Assembly (NCBI RefSeq): GCF_900188065.1
Contig: NZ_FZNQ01000003.1
Span: 186,001-250,000 of the forward strand
From: Halorubrum vacuolatum
GTDB taxonomy: Archaea > Halobacteriota > Halobacteria > Halobacteriales > Haloferacaceae
DNA length: 64,000 nt
Reading direction: 5' to 3'
In this document: positions 54,794 through 62,628 of the stretch, piece by piece
Numbering within the stretch: the first letter of the stretch is position 1
Layout: each line of letters begins with the position of its first letter
The notes under the pieces: model-generated
What the model was told of the DNA's origin: nothing
Database searches by the model: none
Seen by the model: the letters and a program-made list of their open reading frames with translations, nothing else
Program-made: the position numbers and the translations under genes

Positions 54794-55432
54794 ATGCGCA
54801 CGCTCGATGGCACCGACCGGGAGATCATCAGGCTCCTTCTCGCGGACGCGAGACGGCCCTACAGCGACATCGCTGATCGCGTCGATCTGTCCGCACCGGC
54901 CGTCTCGGATCGTATCGACCGCCTCCGTGAGACGGGGGTGATCGAGGGCTTCACCGTTCGTATCGACGATGAGGCGTTAACTGGCGGGCTGGAGACGCTC
55001 GTGACGCTGGAGCTCGCCCCCCTTGACGTCGACGACGCCTACGACGCGCTCGTCGACCACGACGGGGTCGAACACGTCTTTCTCACGGCCGAGGGAACGG
55101 TCGTCTTCTCCGCGACGATGGACGGGGACGGCGGTGGCGATGCGGACACCGGTTCCGAATCGGCTGGACCCGCGGGCGGCGTCCGGCGGCTCGTCGCGGA
55201 GACGGTCGGGCTGGAGACCGTTCGGAACCTCTCCGTACGGGTCCTCGACCGTTCCGAGTGGTCGCCGACCCTCGGGAACGTCGACCTCGCGGTCGACTGT
55301 GTCGTCTGTGGAAACACCGTCACCGCCGAGGGTGAGTCCGCTCGGGTCGACGGCACGCTGTATCACTTCTGTTGTGGCTCCTGCCGAGGTGGGTTCGAGG
55401 ATCGATACGAACGGCTGGCCGACGGCGTCTGA
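54794..55432 (+). CDS. Lrp/AsnC-type metalloregulator with TRASH domain
   Basis: The 212-residue protein has an Lrp-type HTH (TDREIIRLLLADARRPYSDIADRVDLSAPAVSDRIDRLRETGVIEGF). An alpha/beta sensor-like half with an acidic Gly/Asp insertion follows, then a C-terminal TRASH metal-binding domain CVVCGNTVTAEGES...YHFCCGSCRGGFEDRY, with the CxxC and CCxxC spacing. In Halobacterium a protein with this layout is needed for copper induction of the copper P-type ATPase; that knowledge is established for the homologue. The copper ATPase at 15.2-17.8 kb is its likely target. It is divergent from the DHQ synthase gene. Confidence 0.9.
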   Translation: MRTLDGTDREIIRLLLADARRPYSDIADRVDLSAPAVSDRIDRLRETGVIEGFTVRIDDEALTGGLETLVTLELAPLDVDDAYDALVDHDGVEHVFLTAEGTVVFSATMDGDGGGDADTGSESAGPAGGVRRLVAETVGLETVRNLSVRVLDRSEWSPTLGNVDLAVDCVVCGNTVTAEGESARVDGTLYHFCCGSCRGGFEDRYERLADGV

Positions 55433-55500
55433 TCCCGACCGTCGGCTTGTAACCTTCCGACCGGAGCGTTATTGTAGTGGCTTTCCGTTTATGTCTCCAT

Positions 55501-57024
55501 ATGCCCGAGGAATCGCCGGGCGAACTCCTCCTCGACCACATCAACGACCTCCTCGTCGTCATCGACGCCGATGGTACGTATCGGTACGTCAACGCGGTTG
55601 CCAGTCGTGTCGTTGGTGAGGATCCCTCCGAACTCCTCGGGACGAACGCGTTCGATCGGATCCACCCTGACGACCGCGAGCGTGTGCTTCGAACGTTCTC
55701 CGAGTTGGTCGACGCCGAGACGCCAACAGCCGAGGCGACGATTTCATATCGATTTCGGTCGGCGGATGGGTCCTGGATCTGGCTTGAGAGCCGCTGCTCG
55801 AATCATCCCGTCACCGAAATCGGCGGGTACGTCGTGAGCTCCCGGGACGTGACCGATCGTCTCGAAGCGGAACATGCTCGGGACGAGACGGCAGCACGCC
55901 TCGATCAGATCGCCGATAGCACCGACGATGTGCTCTGGATGTTCTCCGGCGACTGGTCCGAGGTGCTGTTCGTCAACCGTGCGTATGAGTCGCTGTACGG
56001 TGGGGATGTCGATACGCTCAAACGTGACCCGTCGGCGTTTCTCACGTGTACGCACCCGGATGACCGGGCGTCCGTGCTTGAGGCGATGGGCCGCTTATCC
56101 GACGGCGAGGAACTCGATATCGAATATCGGGTGAACCCCGATCAGGGCTACCACCGCTGGGTGTGGGTTCGAGGCCGGCCTATCGTCGAGGACGGTGAGG
56201 TCGTCCGCGTCGCGGGGTTCTCCCGTGATGTCACCGACCGCCGTCGCCGCCGCCGGCATCTCGGCATGCTTGACACCGTCCTGCGGCACAACCTCCGAAA
56301 CGACCTGAACAAGATCCTTGGCTACGTGGAAACGGTCCAGGATGAGGATATCGAGCGGTCGGGCCGAACGCCCGACGACGAGCGCGTTGTTTCCGGGCCG
56401 GGGGGGTCCGGGGTGCCCGATCTGGATCCCGTCGAGTGGGCGGAGGTCGTGCGCCAGGTCAGCGACGGGCTGCTGGAGAAGGCTGACAAACAGCGGGAGA
56501 TCACCCGCATCCTCACGGAGCGACCGCCGGTCGAACCGGTCGACCTCGCCGCGGCGCTGGAGGGGGCGATCGAGACCGTCTCGGCGTCCTTCCCCGACGT
56601 GGCGATCGAGGTGTCGGTCCCGTCCTCGTTGCCCGTGGCTGCGATCCCGTCGATCGAGATCGCGATGATGGAGCTGATCGAGAACGCGGCGACATACGAC
56701 TCAGCCCGCGACACCGTCCGCGATCACGGTCCAGGGATTCACATCTCTGCCGATCGGGACGATGATGCGGGCTCGATCGTCCTCGAGATCGTCGATCACA
56801 ACCCGCCCATTCCCGAATACGACCATCGGGTGCTGACCGGCGAACAGGAGATGCCGGAGGTGCATCACAGCAGCGGAGTCGGCCTGTGGCTCGTCTACTG
56901 GATCGTCGACCTCTCGGGCGGATACATCGAGTACGAGCGTGTCGAGGGGCGGAACGTGGTTCGAATTCGGTTGTCGGAATCGGACGGGTCACCGATGGAC
57001 ACCGATGCGGCCGGCGGAAAGTAA
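55501..57024 (+). CDS. PAS-domain sensor histidine kinase
   Basis: The 507-residue soluble kinase has two PAS units (about residues 12-125: LLVVIDADGTYRYVNAVASRVVGEDPSELLG; and about 130-255), each with a PAC end (SSRDVTDRLE, FSRDVTDRRRR). The H-box VLRHNLRNDLNKILGYVE is of the haloarchaeal HLRN type. An ATPase domain with IENAATYD and GVGLWLVYWIVDLSGG follows. There is no membrane segment or receiver domain. The signal is unknown. ATG 55501 is preferred to a 24-base upstream start. Confidence 0.88.
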   Translation: MPEESPGELLLDHINDLLVVIDADGTYRYVNAVASRVVGEDPSELLGTNAFDRIHPDDRERVLRTFSELVDAETPTAEATISYRFRSADGSWIWLESRCSNHPVTEIGGYVVSSRDVTDRLEAEHARDETAARLDQIADSTDDVLWMFSGDWSEVLFVNRAYESLYGGDVDTLKRDPSAFLTCTHPDDRASVLEAMGRLSDGEELDIEYRVNPDQGYHRWVWVRGRPIVEDGEVVRVAGFSRDVTDRRRRRRHLGMLDTVLRHNLRNDLNKILGYVETVQDEDIERSGRTPDDERVVSGPGGSGVPDLDPVEWAEVVRQVSDGLLEKADKQREITRILTERPPVEPVDLAAALEGAIETVSASFPDVAIEVSVPSSLPVAAIPSIEIAMMELIENAATYDSARDTVRDHGPGIHISADRDDDAGSIVLEIVDHNPPIPEYDHRVLTGEQEMPEVHHSSGVGLWLVYWIVDLSGGYIEYERVEGRNVVRIRLSESDGSPMDTDAAGGK

Positions 57025-57058
57025 CCTACTTGAGGCCCGACGGGAAAGGGATAACCGA

Positions 57059-57131
57059 AGTCCCGTGGTGTAGTGGCCAATCATAATGGCCTTTGGAGCC
57101 ATTGACGGCGGTTCGAATCCGCCCGGGACTA
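57059..57131 (+). tRNA. tRNA-Gln (anticodon UUG)
   Basis: A 73-base cloverleaf fits fully. The acceptor AGTCCCG (57059-57065) pairs with CGGGACT (57124-57130), with A at position 73. The anticodon stem ATGGC/GCCAT (57086-57090 with 57098-57102) holds loop CTTTGGA with anticodon TTG at 57093-57095. The T arm is GGCGG-TTCGAAT-CCGCC (57107-57123). The D stem is short with one mismatch. CCA is not encoded. The 3' half is copied again at 57208. Confidence 0.92.
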
Positions 57132-57232
57132 TCCTGTCGCGAGCAACTCCGCGAGCGACAGATATCTTCAGCGGATTCGAATCAGGGAGCAGCTTTGCTG
57201 CGACCGTGGTTCGAATCCGCCCGGGACTATCC
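57110..57232. repeat. Direct repeat of the tRNA-Gln 3' end (possible att scar)
   Basis: A perfect 25-base direct repeat spans 57110-57134 (T-arm/acceptor 3' half of the tRNA plus four bases) and 57208-57232, 98 bases apart. A palindrome GATTCGAATC (57174-57183) and hairpins TGTCGC/GCGACA (57135-57160) and GCAGC-TTT-GCTGC (57189-57201) lie between. tRNA 3' ends are typical integration sites, so this looks like a relic attL/attR pair with almost all cargo lost. No integrase is near. Confidence 0.75.
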
Positions 57233-57472
57233 GGCTGCGAACACGTTCGTGAGCGGTTCAAACACGACCGTGAGCGGTTCAAAAACGCGGGGAGAAGGGC
57301 GTGAGATTCTCGTATGTATTCCTCGACCAATACGCGTTACTCTCTGCGCTGAGAATTCGCCTTTGTGGTTGCCGTCTTGACGTCCATTCGGTCCAGCGGC
57401 TGACGACACGGCGGCTCCCATCCGGTGGCATCGTGACTGAGATTTATATCCGATCGTGTCTGTAGCTAACAC
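57132..57472. other. Gene-poor region after tRNA-Gln
   Basis: This 341-base stretch holds the tRNA-end duplication (to 57232), then a 21-base repeat in two copies (CGTGAGCGGTTCAAA at 57248 and 57269). Nothing further is recognised from 57290 until the TATA box GATTTATATC (57441-57450) that precedes the FMN-binding gene. No coding frame with normal codon use is seen. Confidence 0.7.
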
Positions 57473-57922
57473 ATGGCGGATCACTATGGTTTAGTGGGAG
57501 GCGAGATGGACGCGTCCGCGATCGACGACGCACTGAGGGAGATCGGCCTCGGCGTGCTTTCGATGAGCGCTGATGGCGTGCCGTATGGAGTGCCGATATC
57601 CTTCGGGTACGACGGCAGCGATACGCTGTATTTCGTCTTTATCGACCAGAGTGTCGACCTCCGGAAGGAATCCTATGCCGAACGGAGCGATCTGGCGAGC
57701 TTCACCGCGTACGATGTCAACCCTGATGGCTCGTGGAGAAGCGTGATCGTCTCGGGGAGCCTCGATCGCATCACCATCGACGAGTGGGACGCTGCCCGTG
57801 AAGCGTTGGCGGGCAACGCCTATCGATCAAACCAGTTCGAACGGTACGAGATCGACGAGAACCCCAACGTCTGGGCGCTCGATATCGACGATCGGTCCGG
57901 ACGTGCCGTCGGCCAGCGGTAA
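57473..57922 (+). CDS. Pyridoxamine 5'-phosphate oxidase-like FMN-binding protein
   Basis: The 149-residue protein has a split-barrel flavin fold (VLSMSADGVPYGVPISFGYDGSDTLYFVFIDQSVDLRKESYAERSDLASFTAY). Such proteins bind FMN or F420 or act in stress metabolism; the precise reaction cannot be given. The ATG at 57473 lies about 28 bases after a good TATA box, so it is leaderless. An in-frame Met 11 codons downstream is less likely. Confidence 0.85.
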   Translation: MADHYGLVGGEMDASAIDDALREIGLGVLSMSADGVPYGVPISFGYDGSDTLYFVFIDQSVDLRKESYAERSDLASFTAYDVNPDGSWRSVIVSGSLDRITIDEWDAAREALAGNAYRSNQFERYEIDENPNVWALDIDDRSGRAVGQR

Positions 57923-57966
57923 CACAACGAACACCGACGCTCCGTCGGGTCCCGTCGTCGCCGTCG

Positions 57967-58170
57967 GTGAGGTCTGACCGGTGCCAAGAGCTTTTTACTC
58001 AACTCTCCGACCGCGTGGCGCTGATCCCGCTTCGGGACGATCCGATCGCGGGCCTCCGCGATGCTGTTGGAGACGCGTTCGAGGGGAAACCGGTCGCCGA
58101 GATCAAACGCGAAGCCCGGGATGCAACGCGCGAGGACGCCGTCGCGGCGTTCACCGAGCCGCAGGCATGA
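57967..58170 (+). CDS. Possible 67-residue helical protein, unknown
   Basis: A GTG-started frame of 67 codons (MRSDRCQELFTQLSDRVALIPLRDDPIAGLRDAVGDAF...) ends in AAFTEPQA. The pattern is amphipathic helix with many Asp/Arg, possibly a small regulator or a decayed antitoxin. Codon use matches its neighbours, but no ribosome site or TATA box is clear. It could also be non-coding. Confidence 0.4.
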   Translation: MRSDRCQELFTQLSDRVALIPLRDDPIAGLRDAVGDAFEGKPVAEIKREARDATREDAVAAFTEPQA

Positions 58171-58259
58171 TCCCCGCCGATACGGATCTTCATAGCGGTC
58201 TTGCGATCGCAGGTTTCGCTGGTATCCTCACCCCACGAGGGTAATCGGTCGTAGACGGA

Positions 58260-59039
58260 CTACTCAAACGGCTCCGTTTCCGCTCCCGAGCCCGGATAGA
58301 CGATCTCCATCGGCACGTCGAGTTCCGGGTCGATCCCCGCATCTTCGTCGGGCAACGTCGGGTACGGGCGGTTCTCGCTTCGCGGCCCGAGGTCGAGCGT
58401 CGCGGCGGTCGCCGCGAGGACGGCCGCGTCGACGACGTCGTCGAGGGCGCTTCTGGGGAGTCGCTCGTGCCACTCGGTATCCTCGCGACGCGTCTTTATT
58501 ACCTCCGAGACGGTCCCGTACAGGTCCTCCATTCCGGGGATCGACGCGAGCACGTCGAGTCTGGCTTCGATCCCGTCGTCGTCGTGTTTCGTCTCCAACG
58601 CGCCGCCCGCGAACGCCGCGAAACAGCACTCGGGATGACCCTCGTAGATCCGGTCGCGGGCGTCGGGGCGGGTTCGCAGGAGGGCATCGACCGCCCTGAT
58701 GCGCGGAAAGAGCCACCAACTCTGGCTGCTGATCCCGGCCCCGTGTCTCTCGCGGGCGACATCATAGTCGTCGCTCTCGACGGCTTCCCGACAGGGGATC
58801 GAAAAGACGGTGCTGCCGCGCCCGCCGAGATATTCGCTTGCGGCGCGATCACAGCCACGGGTCGCGCCACGATCGGGTGGCAGTCCGATGGGGATATCGA
58901 TGAGGACGGCGCGCGCGTCCCGCCCGTGGGCATCCCAGACGTTCAGGATCGAGGGCTCCGTCGTCACACGGGTCCGATCGCCGGCTTCGACGACGACCCA
59001 ACGTCCGCCGGCCCAATCGACGCCGAGGTGGGTGGCCAT
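58260..59039 (-). CDS. DUF429 family protein (RNase H-like fold)
   Basis: The 259-residue protein starts with the DUF429 motif MATHLGVDWAGGRWVVVEA and has the acidic ends AVLIDIPIGLPPDRGATRGCDRAASEYLG, EGHPECCFAAFAGG and SALDDVVDAAVLAATA. This family is predicted to have an RNase H-like fold, with the Asp of VDWAG and others as possible ligands. Function unproven. ATG 59039 is used in preference to an upstream Met. Confidence 0.85.
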   Translation of the reverse strand: MATHLGVDWAGGRWVVVEAGDRTRVTTEPSILNVWDAHGRDARAVLIDIPIGLPPDRGATRGCDRAASEYLGGRGSTVFSIPCREAVESDDYDVARERHGAGISSQSWWLFPRIRAVDALLRTRPDARDRIYEGHPECCFAAFAGGALETKHDDDGIEARLDVLASIPGMEDLYGTVSEVIKTRREDTEWHERLPRSALDDVVDAAVLAATAATLDLGPRSENRPYPTLPDEDAGIDPELDVPMEIVYPGSGAETEPFE

Positions 59040-59099
59040 GATCCTGCAAGGCGCCACAGCGGATTTGAGTGATCGGGTGGCCCGACCTTCCCCGGACGG

Positions 59100-59498
59100 T
59101 CAGGGGTCACCCGGATAGCCGTCAGCGGTCGGGCTGAGATCGAGCACGTCAACCGGGCCGAGCGTGAGCGCATTCGGCTGATATCGCCCCCGAGGTGGTC
59201 GATAGCCTGCGGCCTCGAGGACGGTTTCGACGACCGCCTGCGTCTCCGCTCGGACGCCCATCGTCTCCGCCACCGAGGCGACGTCGTGCTCGACGCAGTG
59301 GATCGTCTCGATCTCCCACGAGTAATCGCCGTAACAGGAGAGCGCCACGGTGACGGCGTCGCCGGCGGTCAGCGTCTCACCACACGTCCGACAGCCGATC
59401 GTCGCCGTGCCGAAGTCCTGTTTGACCGCCAGGCTCTCGACGACCAGCCCGGTGAACGCCGCGGCGAGTTCCGCCTCGGACGGTGACCATGCGGGCAT
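59100..59498 (-). CDS. Uncharacterised protein with possible zinc site
   Basis: The 132-residue protein has a CxxC pair in GCRTCGETLTAGD, a third Cys in SCYGDYS and CVEH further on, so a zinc site is likely. The start MPAWSPSEAELAAAFTG is helical, the C-terminus is Pro/Leu-rich. No family is recognised. It shares a symmetric TATA element (59523-59530) with the divergent gene, 28 bases from its ATG. Confidence 0.7.
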   Translation of the reverse strand: MPAWSPSEAELAAAFTGLVVESLAVKQDFGTATIGCRTCGETLTAGDAVTVALSCYGDYSWEIETIHCVEHDVASVAETMGVRAETQAVVETVLEAAGYRPPRGRYQPNALTLGPVDVLDLSPTADGYPGDP

Positions 59499-59520
59499 CG
59501 TGAACCGATCCGTGCCGCGT

Positions 59521-59531
59521 AGATATATATC
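59521..59531. promoter_or_regulatory. Shared bidirectional TATA element
   Basis: ATATATAT (59523-59530), a perfect palindrome, sits in a 55-base gap between divergent ATGs at 59498 and 59554. The centre is about 28 bases from each ATG. Both genes should then start as leaderless transcripts from one symmetric element. Inference from spacing. Confidence 0.65.
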
Positions 59532-59553
59532 CCTCTCGCTCCGACCACGACGC

Positions 59554-59763
59554 ATGGAGCCGCGAGCCGACGGATCGCTCGTCCCGGAGGAGAACCGGAA
59601 ATGGTTCCGGCTCGGCGTCGCCGTCGCCGTCGCTTGGGTCCCGGCGACGCTCGCGCTGCTCGTGTTGTTCGAGTTGGATCCCGCCCTCGGGCTGGCGGGC
59701 GTCGTCGTCGGGGGAGTGGTCTTCGGGATCGCCTTCACCGTCTTCGTCCTGTACGTGTATTGA
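59554..59763 (+). CDS. 69-residue two-helix membrane protein
   Basis: The protein has a polar start (MEPRADGSLVPEENRKWFR) and two hydrophobic helices (LGVAVAVAWVPATLALLVLF and GLAGVVVGGVVFGIAFTVFVLYVY). It ends at the membrane. No known family. Its start is set by the shared TATA box. The next gene is UspA, 107 bases on, with its own TATA box. Confidence 0.75.
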   Translation: MEPRADGSLVPEENRKWFRLGVAVAVAWVPATLALLVLFELDPALGLAGVVVGGVVFGIAFTVFVLYVY

Positions 59764-59837
59764 GCCGAGGACGTGCCCGATACGTTTTCGTTGTGGGAAG
59801 CACCGCGTTCCGTTCGACATCCATCCCTTCATTAGGA

Positions 59838-59846
59838 AAATTTATG
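59838..59846 (+). promoter_or_regulatory. TATA box of the UspA gene
   Basis: AAATTTATG is about 25-33 bases before ATG 59871, matching a leaderless start. Confidence 0.55.
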
Positions 59847-59870
59847 ACATACATCGACCGATCCATCCGT

Positions 59871-60296
59871 ATGTACACGATTCTGATGGCCGTCGGCGCC
59901 GAGCGGGACCCCGCGAAATACGCCGCCGAGGCGGTCTCGGCGTTTCCCGGGAGGGACGCGTTCTCCGTTATCGTCTTAAACGTCCAGCGGGAGTTCGAGG
60001 CGGTCGGGGAAGGCGGGCGGGTGCGGTCGGCGGACCTCTACGATGAGGCCGCCTTCCCGGAAAGCGTCGACCTCGCGGTGTCGATCCTCGAGGACGCCGG
60101 CATCGACACCACGAAACGGCGGGCACACGGCGACCCCGCCGAACGGATCCTCGATGTCGCCGCGGAACGGGACGTCGATCAGATCGTCATCGGAACGGAG
60201 AATCGCTCGCCGGCGGGCAAGGCGCTGTTCGGAAGCGTGATGCAGTCGGTGATCCTCGATACGGAACTTCCGGTGACGGTCATCAGCCGCGATTGA
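59871..60296 (+). CDS. Universal stress protein (UspA family)
   Basis: The 141-residue Rossmann-like protein starts MYTILMAVGAERDPAKYAAEAV and has the ATP-binding pattern G-x2-x-G-x9-G (IGTENRSPAGKALFGSVMQSVIL). UspA proteins bind ATP and act in stress survival. It is monocistronic by its TATA box. Confidence 0.9.
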   Translation: MYTILMAVGAERDPAKYAAEAVSAFPGRDAFSVIVLNVQREFEAVGEGGRVRSADLYDEAAFPESVDLAVSILEDAGIDTTKRRAHGDPAERILDVAAERDVDQIVIGTENRSPAGKALFGSVMQSVILDTELPVTVISRD

Positions 60297-60377
60297 TGTG
60301 ACGCGGTCGTCCGATCGATCGGGATCGGTTCCAGCCGTTCGATGACCGTCCGAAAAGACCGTCCTCGGCCGACGTTC

Positions 60378-61436
60378 TCAGACCAGCCGCTCGGCGATAC
60401 GGGCCGCCCCTTCGGCGGCCGCCGTCGCGGGGTCCTCGGGTGAGACCACGTCGACGTCGCGGTCGAGCTCTTCGCTCAGACGGTTCTCGAATTCGTCGGT
60501 GAGCCCAGGGATACATGCCATCCCGCCGGTGACGGCGATGGGCCGTCCGAGCGCCAGCTGGTAGGGCTTCATGTGGTCGTTGGCGAGTTCGGGAAGGAAC
60601 TCGTTGGCGACCACGTTCACCGCGTCGTCGATGTAGCGGTCGACGGGGTCGCGTACGCCTCGGTCGACGGTGAATTCGTGGCTGCCGCCGCCGGGCTGCT
60701 GGACGACGTCCGTGAACGGCTCGAACCCGTAGACGTCGGCGTGGTCCTCTTTGTACTCCCGGGCAGTCGTTCGGTCGATGTGGACGCGTCCCTGCGTCTC
60801 CTCTTCGACCGCCGAGACGATCCAGCGGTCGACCTCGTTACCCGTGACCGAGCCGGTCGAAAACGGCGAGAGCTGCTCGCCGCGACGGTACGCACAGGCT
60901 TCGAGCGTCGTCGAGCCCATGTTGATCGAGACGAACACCTCATCGACGGCCTCGAGGCCGTCGCCGTAGGCGGGGATCGCGCCACAGAGCGATTCGGGGA
61001 AGCTCCGTGTCTCCGCCTTGCCGACCGTCGACTCCTCGATGACGGTCTTGAGGTTGTTGACCCCGGTTTCGTTGTCGATAGTGGGAACGGCATAGACGAC
61101 GACGCTCTCTTCGGGCACGTTGTGTGCGCTCACGAGCGCTTCGAAGAACCGTTTGGCGTCCGCGACGCTCGCGTCGTCCTCAGGTAACCCCGACCGAAGC
61201 ATAAACCGTACCGTGTCGGGATACTCGGTGGCGGCATCGTGTCCGTACAGGACTCGCTCCTCGCCGGTGATGGCGTCCTCGTAGGTCGCCAAACAGGTGA
61301 GCGTCATCTGTCGTTCACGGCCGCCGCGGCCGTCGGGTAGGTCGAGCACCGTCCGGGTGCTGCCGAGTTTGACGCCGACCGGGGCCGGCTCGTCGATACC
61401 ATCGAAGTCAGTGGTGTCGTCTGTGTCGTCGCTCAT
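60378..61436 (-). CDS. Actin/Hsp70-fold ATPase, probable salactin
   Basis: The 352-residue protein has the actin-fold phosphate-1 loop VGVKLGSTRTVLDL at the start, phosphate-2 FVSINMGSTTLEACAYRRGE (about 164-183), and an adenosine-site region IAVTGGMACIPGLTDEFENRLSEEL (about 300-324). An acidic start (about residues 1-18) is typical of haloarchaea. It is not Hsp70 (too short, no C-terminal domains). Salactin is a described haloarchaeal actin homologue. The position, about 35 kb from ftsZ2, fits the Halobacterium map as I remember it. The name is probable, not proven. Its start overlaps the FlaD/E-domain gene by four bases, so they are coupled. Confidence 0.85.
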   Translation of the reverse strand: MSDDTDDTTDFDGIDEPAPVGVKLGSTRTVLDLPDGRGGRERQMTLTCLATYEDAITGEERVLYGHDAATEYPDTVRFMLRSGLPEDDASVADAKRFFEALVSAHNVPEESVVVYAVPTIDNETGVNNLKTVIEESTVGKAETRSFPESLCGAIPAYGDGLEAVDEVFVSINMGSTTLEACAYRRGEQLSPFSTGSVTGNEVDRWIVSAVEEETQGRVHIDRTTAREYKEDHADVYGFEPFTDVVQQPGGGSHEFTVDRGVRDPVDRYIDDAVNVVANEFLPELANDHMKPYQLALGRPIAVTGGMACIPGLTDEFENRLSEELDRDVDVVSPEDPATAAAEGAARIAERLV

Positions 61437-61915
61437 GGGTGTTCACTCGCACACGAAACGAGCCGGACGAGGGAGACGAGGCTGATCCGATGGTCGGCGG
61501 GGGTGAACGGCCGATCGTGCCGCGGTGGCTCGTAGCCGGGAAGCCGGCGTGTGAGCGTCTTCGCGACCGCCGGGGTTATCCACCCGATCTCGGCGTAGTA
61601 CGACAGCGCGTCGCGGCTCCTGAGGTGGCCGCCGACGTCGACGAGGTAGCCGAGCCAGTCGGCGATCTCGTGTTCCGCCGCCGGCGAACTCGGCACCGCC
61701 GTGAGATACGGCCGTTCGCCGTCGGTGACCTTCCGCAAGTTACGCTGACGTAACAGGATCTCGGTGAACGCGGCCGAGCGTGCCGCCTGCTCGGCTCGGT
61801 TCCGATTCGGTAAACGGAGCGGCCGCTCCCGAGGCGCTCCATCGGCGGTCGCTCGCGTTCCTCCCGCGAGCGACCGCAGCTCCCGTACGTCGTAGTGCCG
61901 TGGATTCAGACTCAT
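61433..61915 (-). CDS. Archaellum FlaD/E-domain protein
   Basis: The 160-residue protein has the Arch_fla_DE pattern: RPYLTAVPSSPAAEHEIADWLGYLVDVGGHLRSRDALSYYAEIGWITPAV. The conserved PYL, WL-YLV, AL-YY and IGWI positions are all visible. In true ArlD/ArlE this domain lies in the cytosolic part of the archaellum motor near the polar cap. No other archaellum gene is near, so this is a stand-alone paralogue. A basic, low-complexity N-terminus precedes it. It is the first gene of an operon with the actin-fold gene (ATGA overlap). No function is established to my knowledge. Confidence 0.83.
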   Translation of the reverse strand: MSLNPRHYDVRELRSLAGGTRATADGAPRERPLRLPNRNRAEQAARSAAFTEILLRQRNLRKVTDGERPYLTAVPSSPAAEHEIADWLGYLVDVGGHLRSRDALSYYAEIGWITPAVAKTLTRRLPGYEPPRHDRPFTPADHRISLVSLVRLVSCASEHP

Positions 61916-62063
61916 GTTCCGTCCGTCGTTCGCGTCCGTACCGGAGACGTTTCGCGCCCGCTATATGAGGATTTGCCTTCGAGTATCGAATCTGATATCC
62001 CAGTAGGATGTGGGCCTCACGGCGAGGATAGCATCGCGTCGCTCATCGGTGGGTATGCCCGTC

Positions 62064-62561
62064 TCAGTCCGCACTGTTCGGACCGGGCAGCGGCTCCGTA
62101 CACCAGTGACAGAAGTCGATCTCGGCGTCGGTTTCGCGCCCGCAACTCGGACATTTCACCGTCGGGACGCCTTCGTCGTCCGCCGTCATGCCGTCGTCGG
62201 TCGGCTCGCCACTCGTGTCGTTCCCCGCACCGACCGTTTGTCCACCCCGTCGGGTTCGCGAGTTCGTCGTCGCCTCCGTGGCGTCCGCGCGCCCGACGAG
62301 GTACGCATCGAGCGCGGAGAGGCCGACGAGGAACGTCACCGGGACGGAGACCTCGACCGGCACCGCCGCGGTGAACGCGCTCGGATCCGCGAGCGGGTCG
62401 CCGGGCTCGACGTCATAGAGGACGAACAGCGCGACCGTCCCCCCGACGATCGTCACATGCCACACCAGCGCGCGACCCCACTGGCGTAAGACGAGATGAC
62501 CGAGTCCCGGCAGGACGATGGCCAGAAACGCGGCAAGAAGCGGTCGAAGGCGGTCTCGCAT
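62064..62561 (-). CDS. Membrane protein with C-terminal zinc ribbon
   Basis: The 165-residue protein has hydrophobic helices near the start (LLAAFLAIVLPGLGHLVLRQW, ALVWHVTIVGGTVALFVLY, VSVPVTFLVGLSALDAYLV), a Gly/Thr-rich linker, and a zinc ribbon CPSCGRETDAEIDFCHWC at the end. This layout is common in haloarchaea; the role is unknown. ATG 62561. Confidence 0.8.
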   Translation of the reverse strand: MRDRLRPLLAAFLAIVLPGLGHLVLRQWGRALVWHVTIVGGTVALFVLYDVEPGDPLADPSAFTAAVPVEVSVPVTFLVGLSALDAYLVGRADATEATTNSRTRRGGQTVGAGNDTSGEPTDDGMTADDEGVPTVKCPSCGRETDAEIDFCHWCTEPLPGPNSAD

Positions 62562-62628
62562 TGCCGTGGGCTTTCGGCGGCGGCTACTTACCGCCTGCGG
62601 TGTCCGTCGGATCGGCCCGCCGTTCCGC

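Noticed and set aside
57110-57232. Second tRNA-Gln gene at 57208
   Set aside because: Only the 3' half is present; there is no D arm or anticodon arm before it.
60378-61436. The actin-fold gene as DnaK/Hsp70 or as FtsA
   Set aside because: Length is 352 residues with no substrate-binding domain, and no FtsA-specific subdomain is seen; the phosphate loops fit the actin/MreB group.
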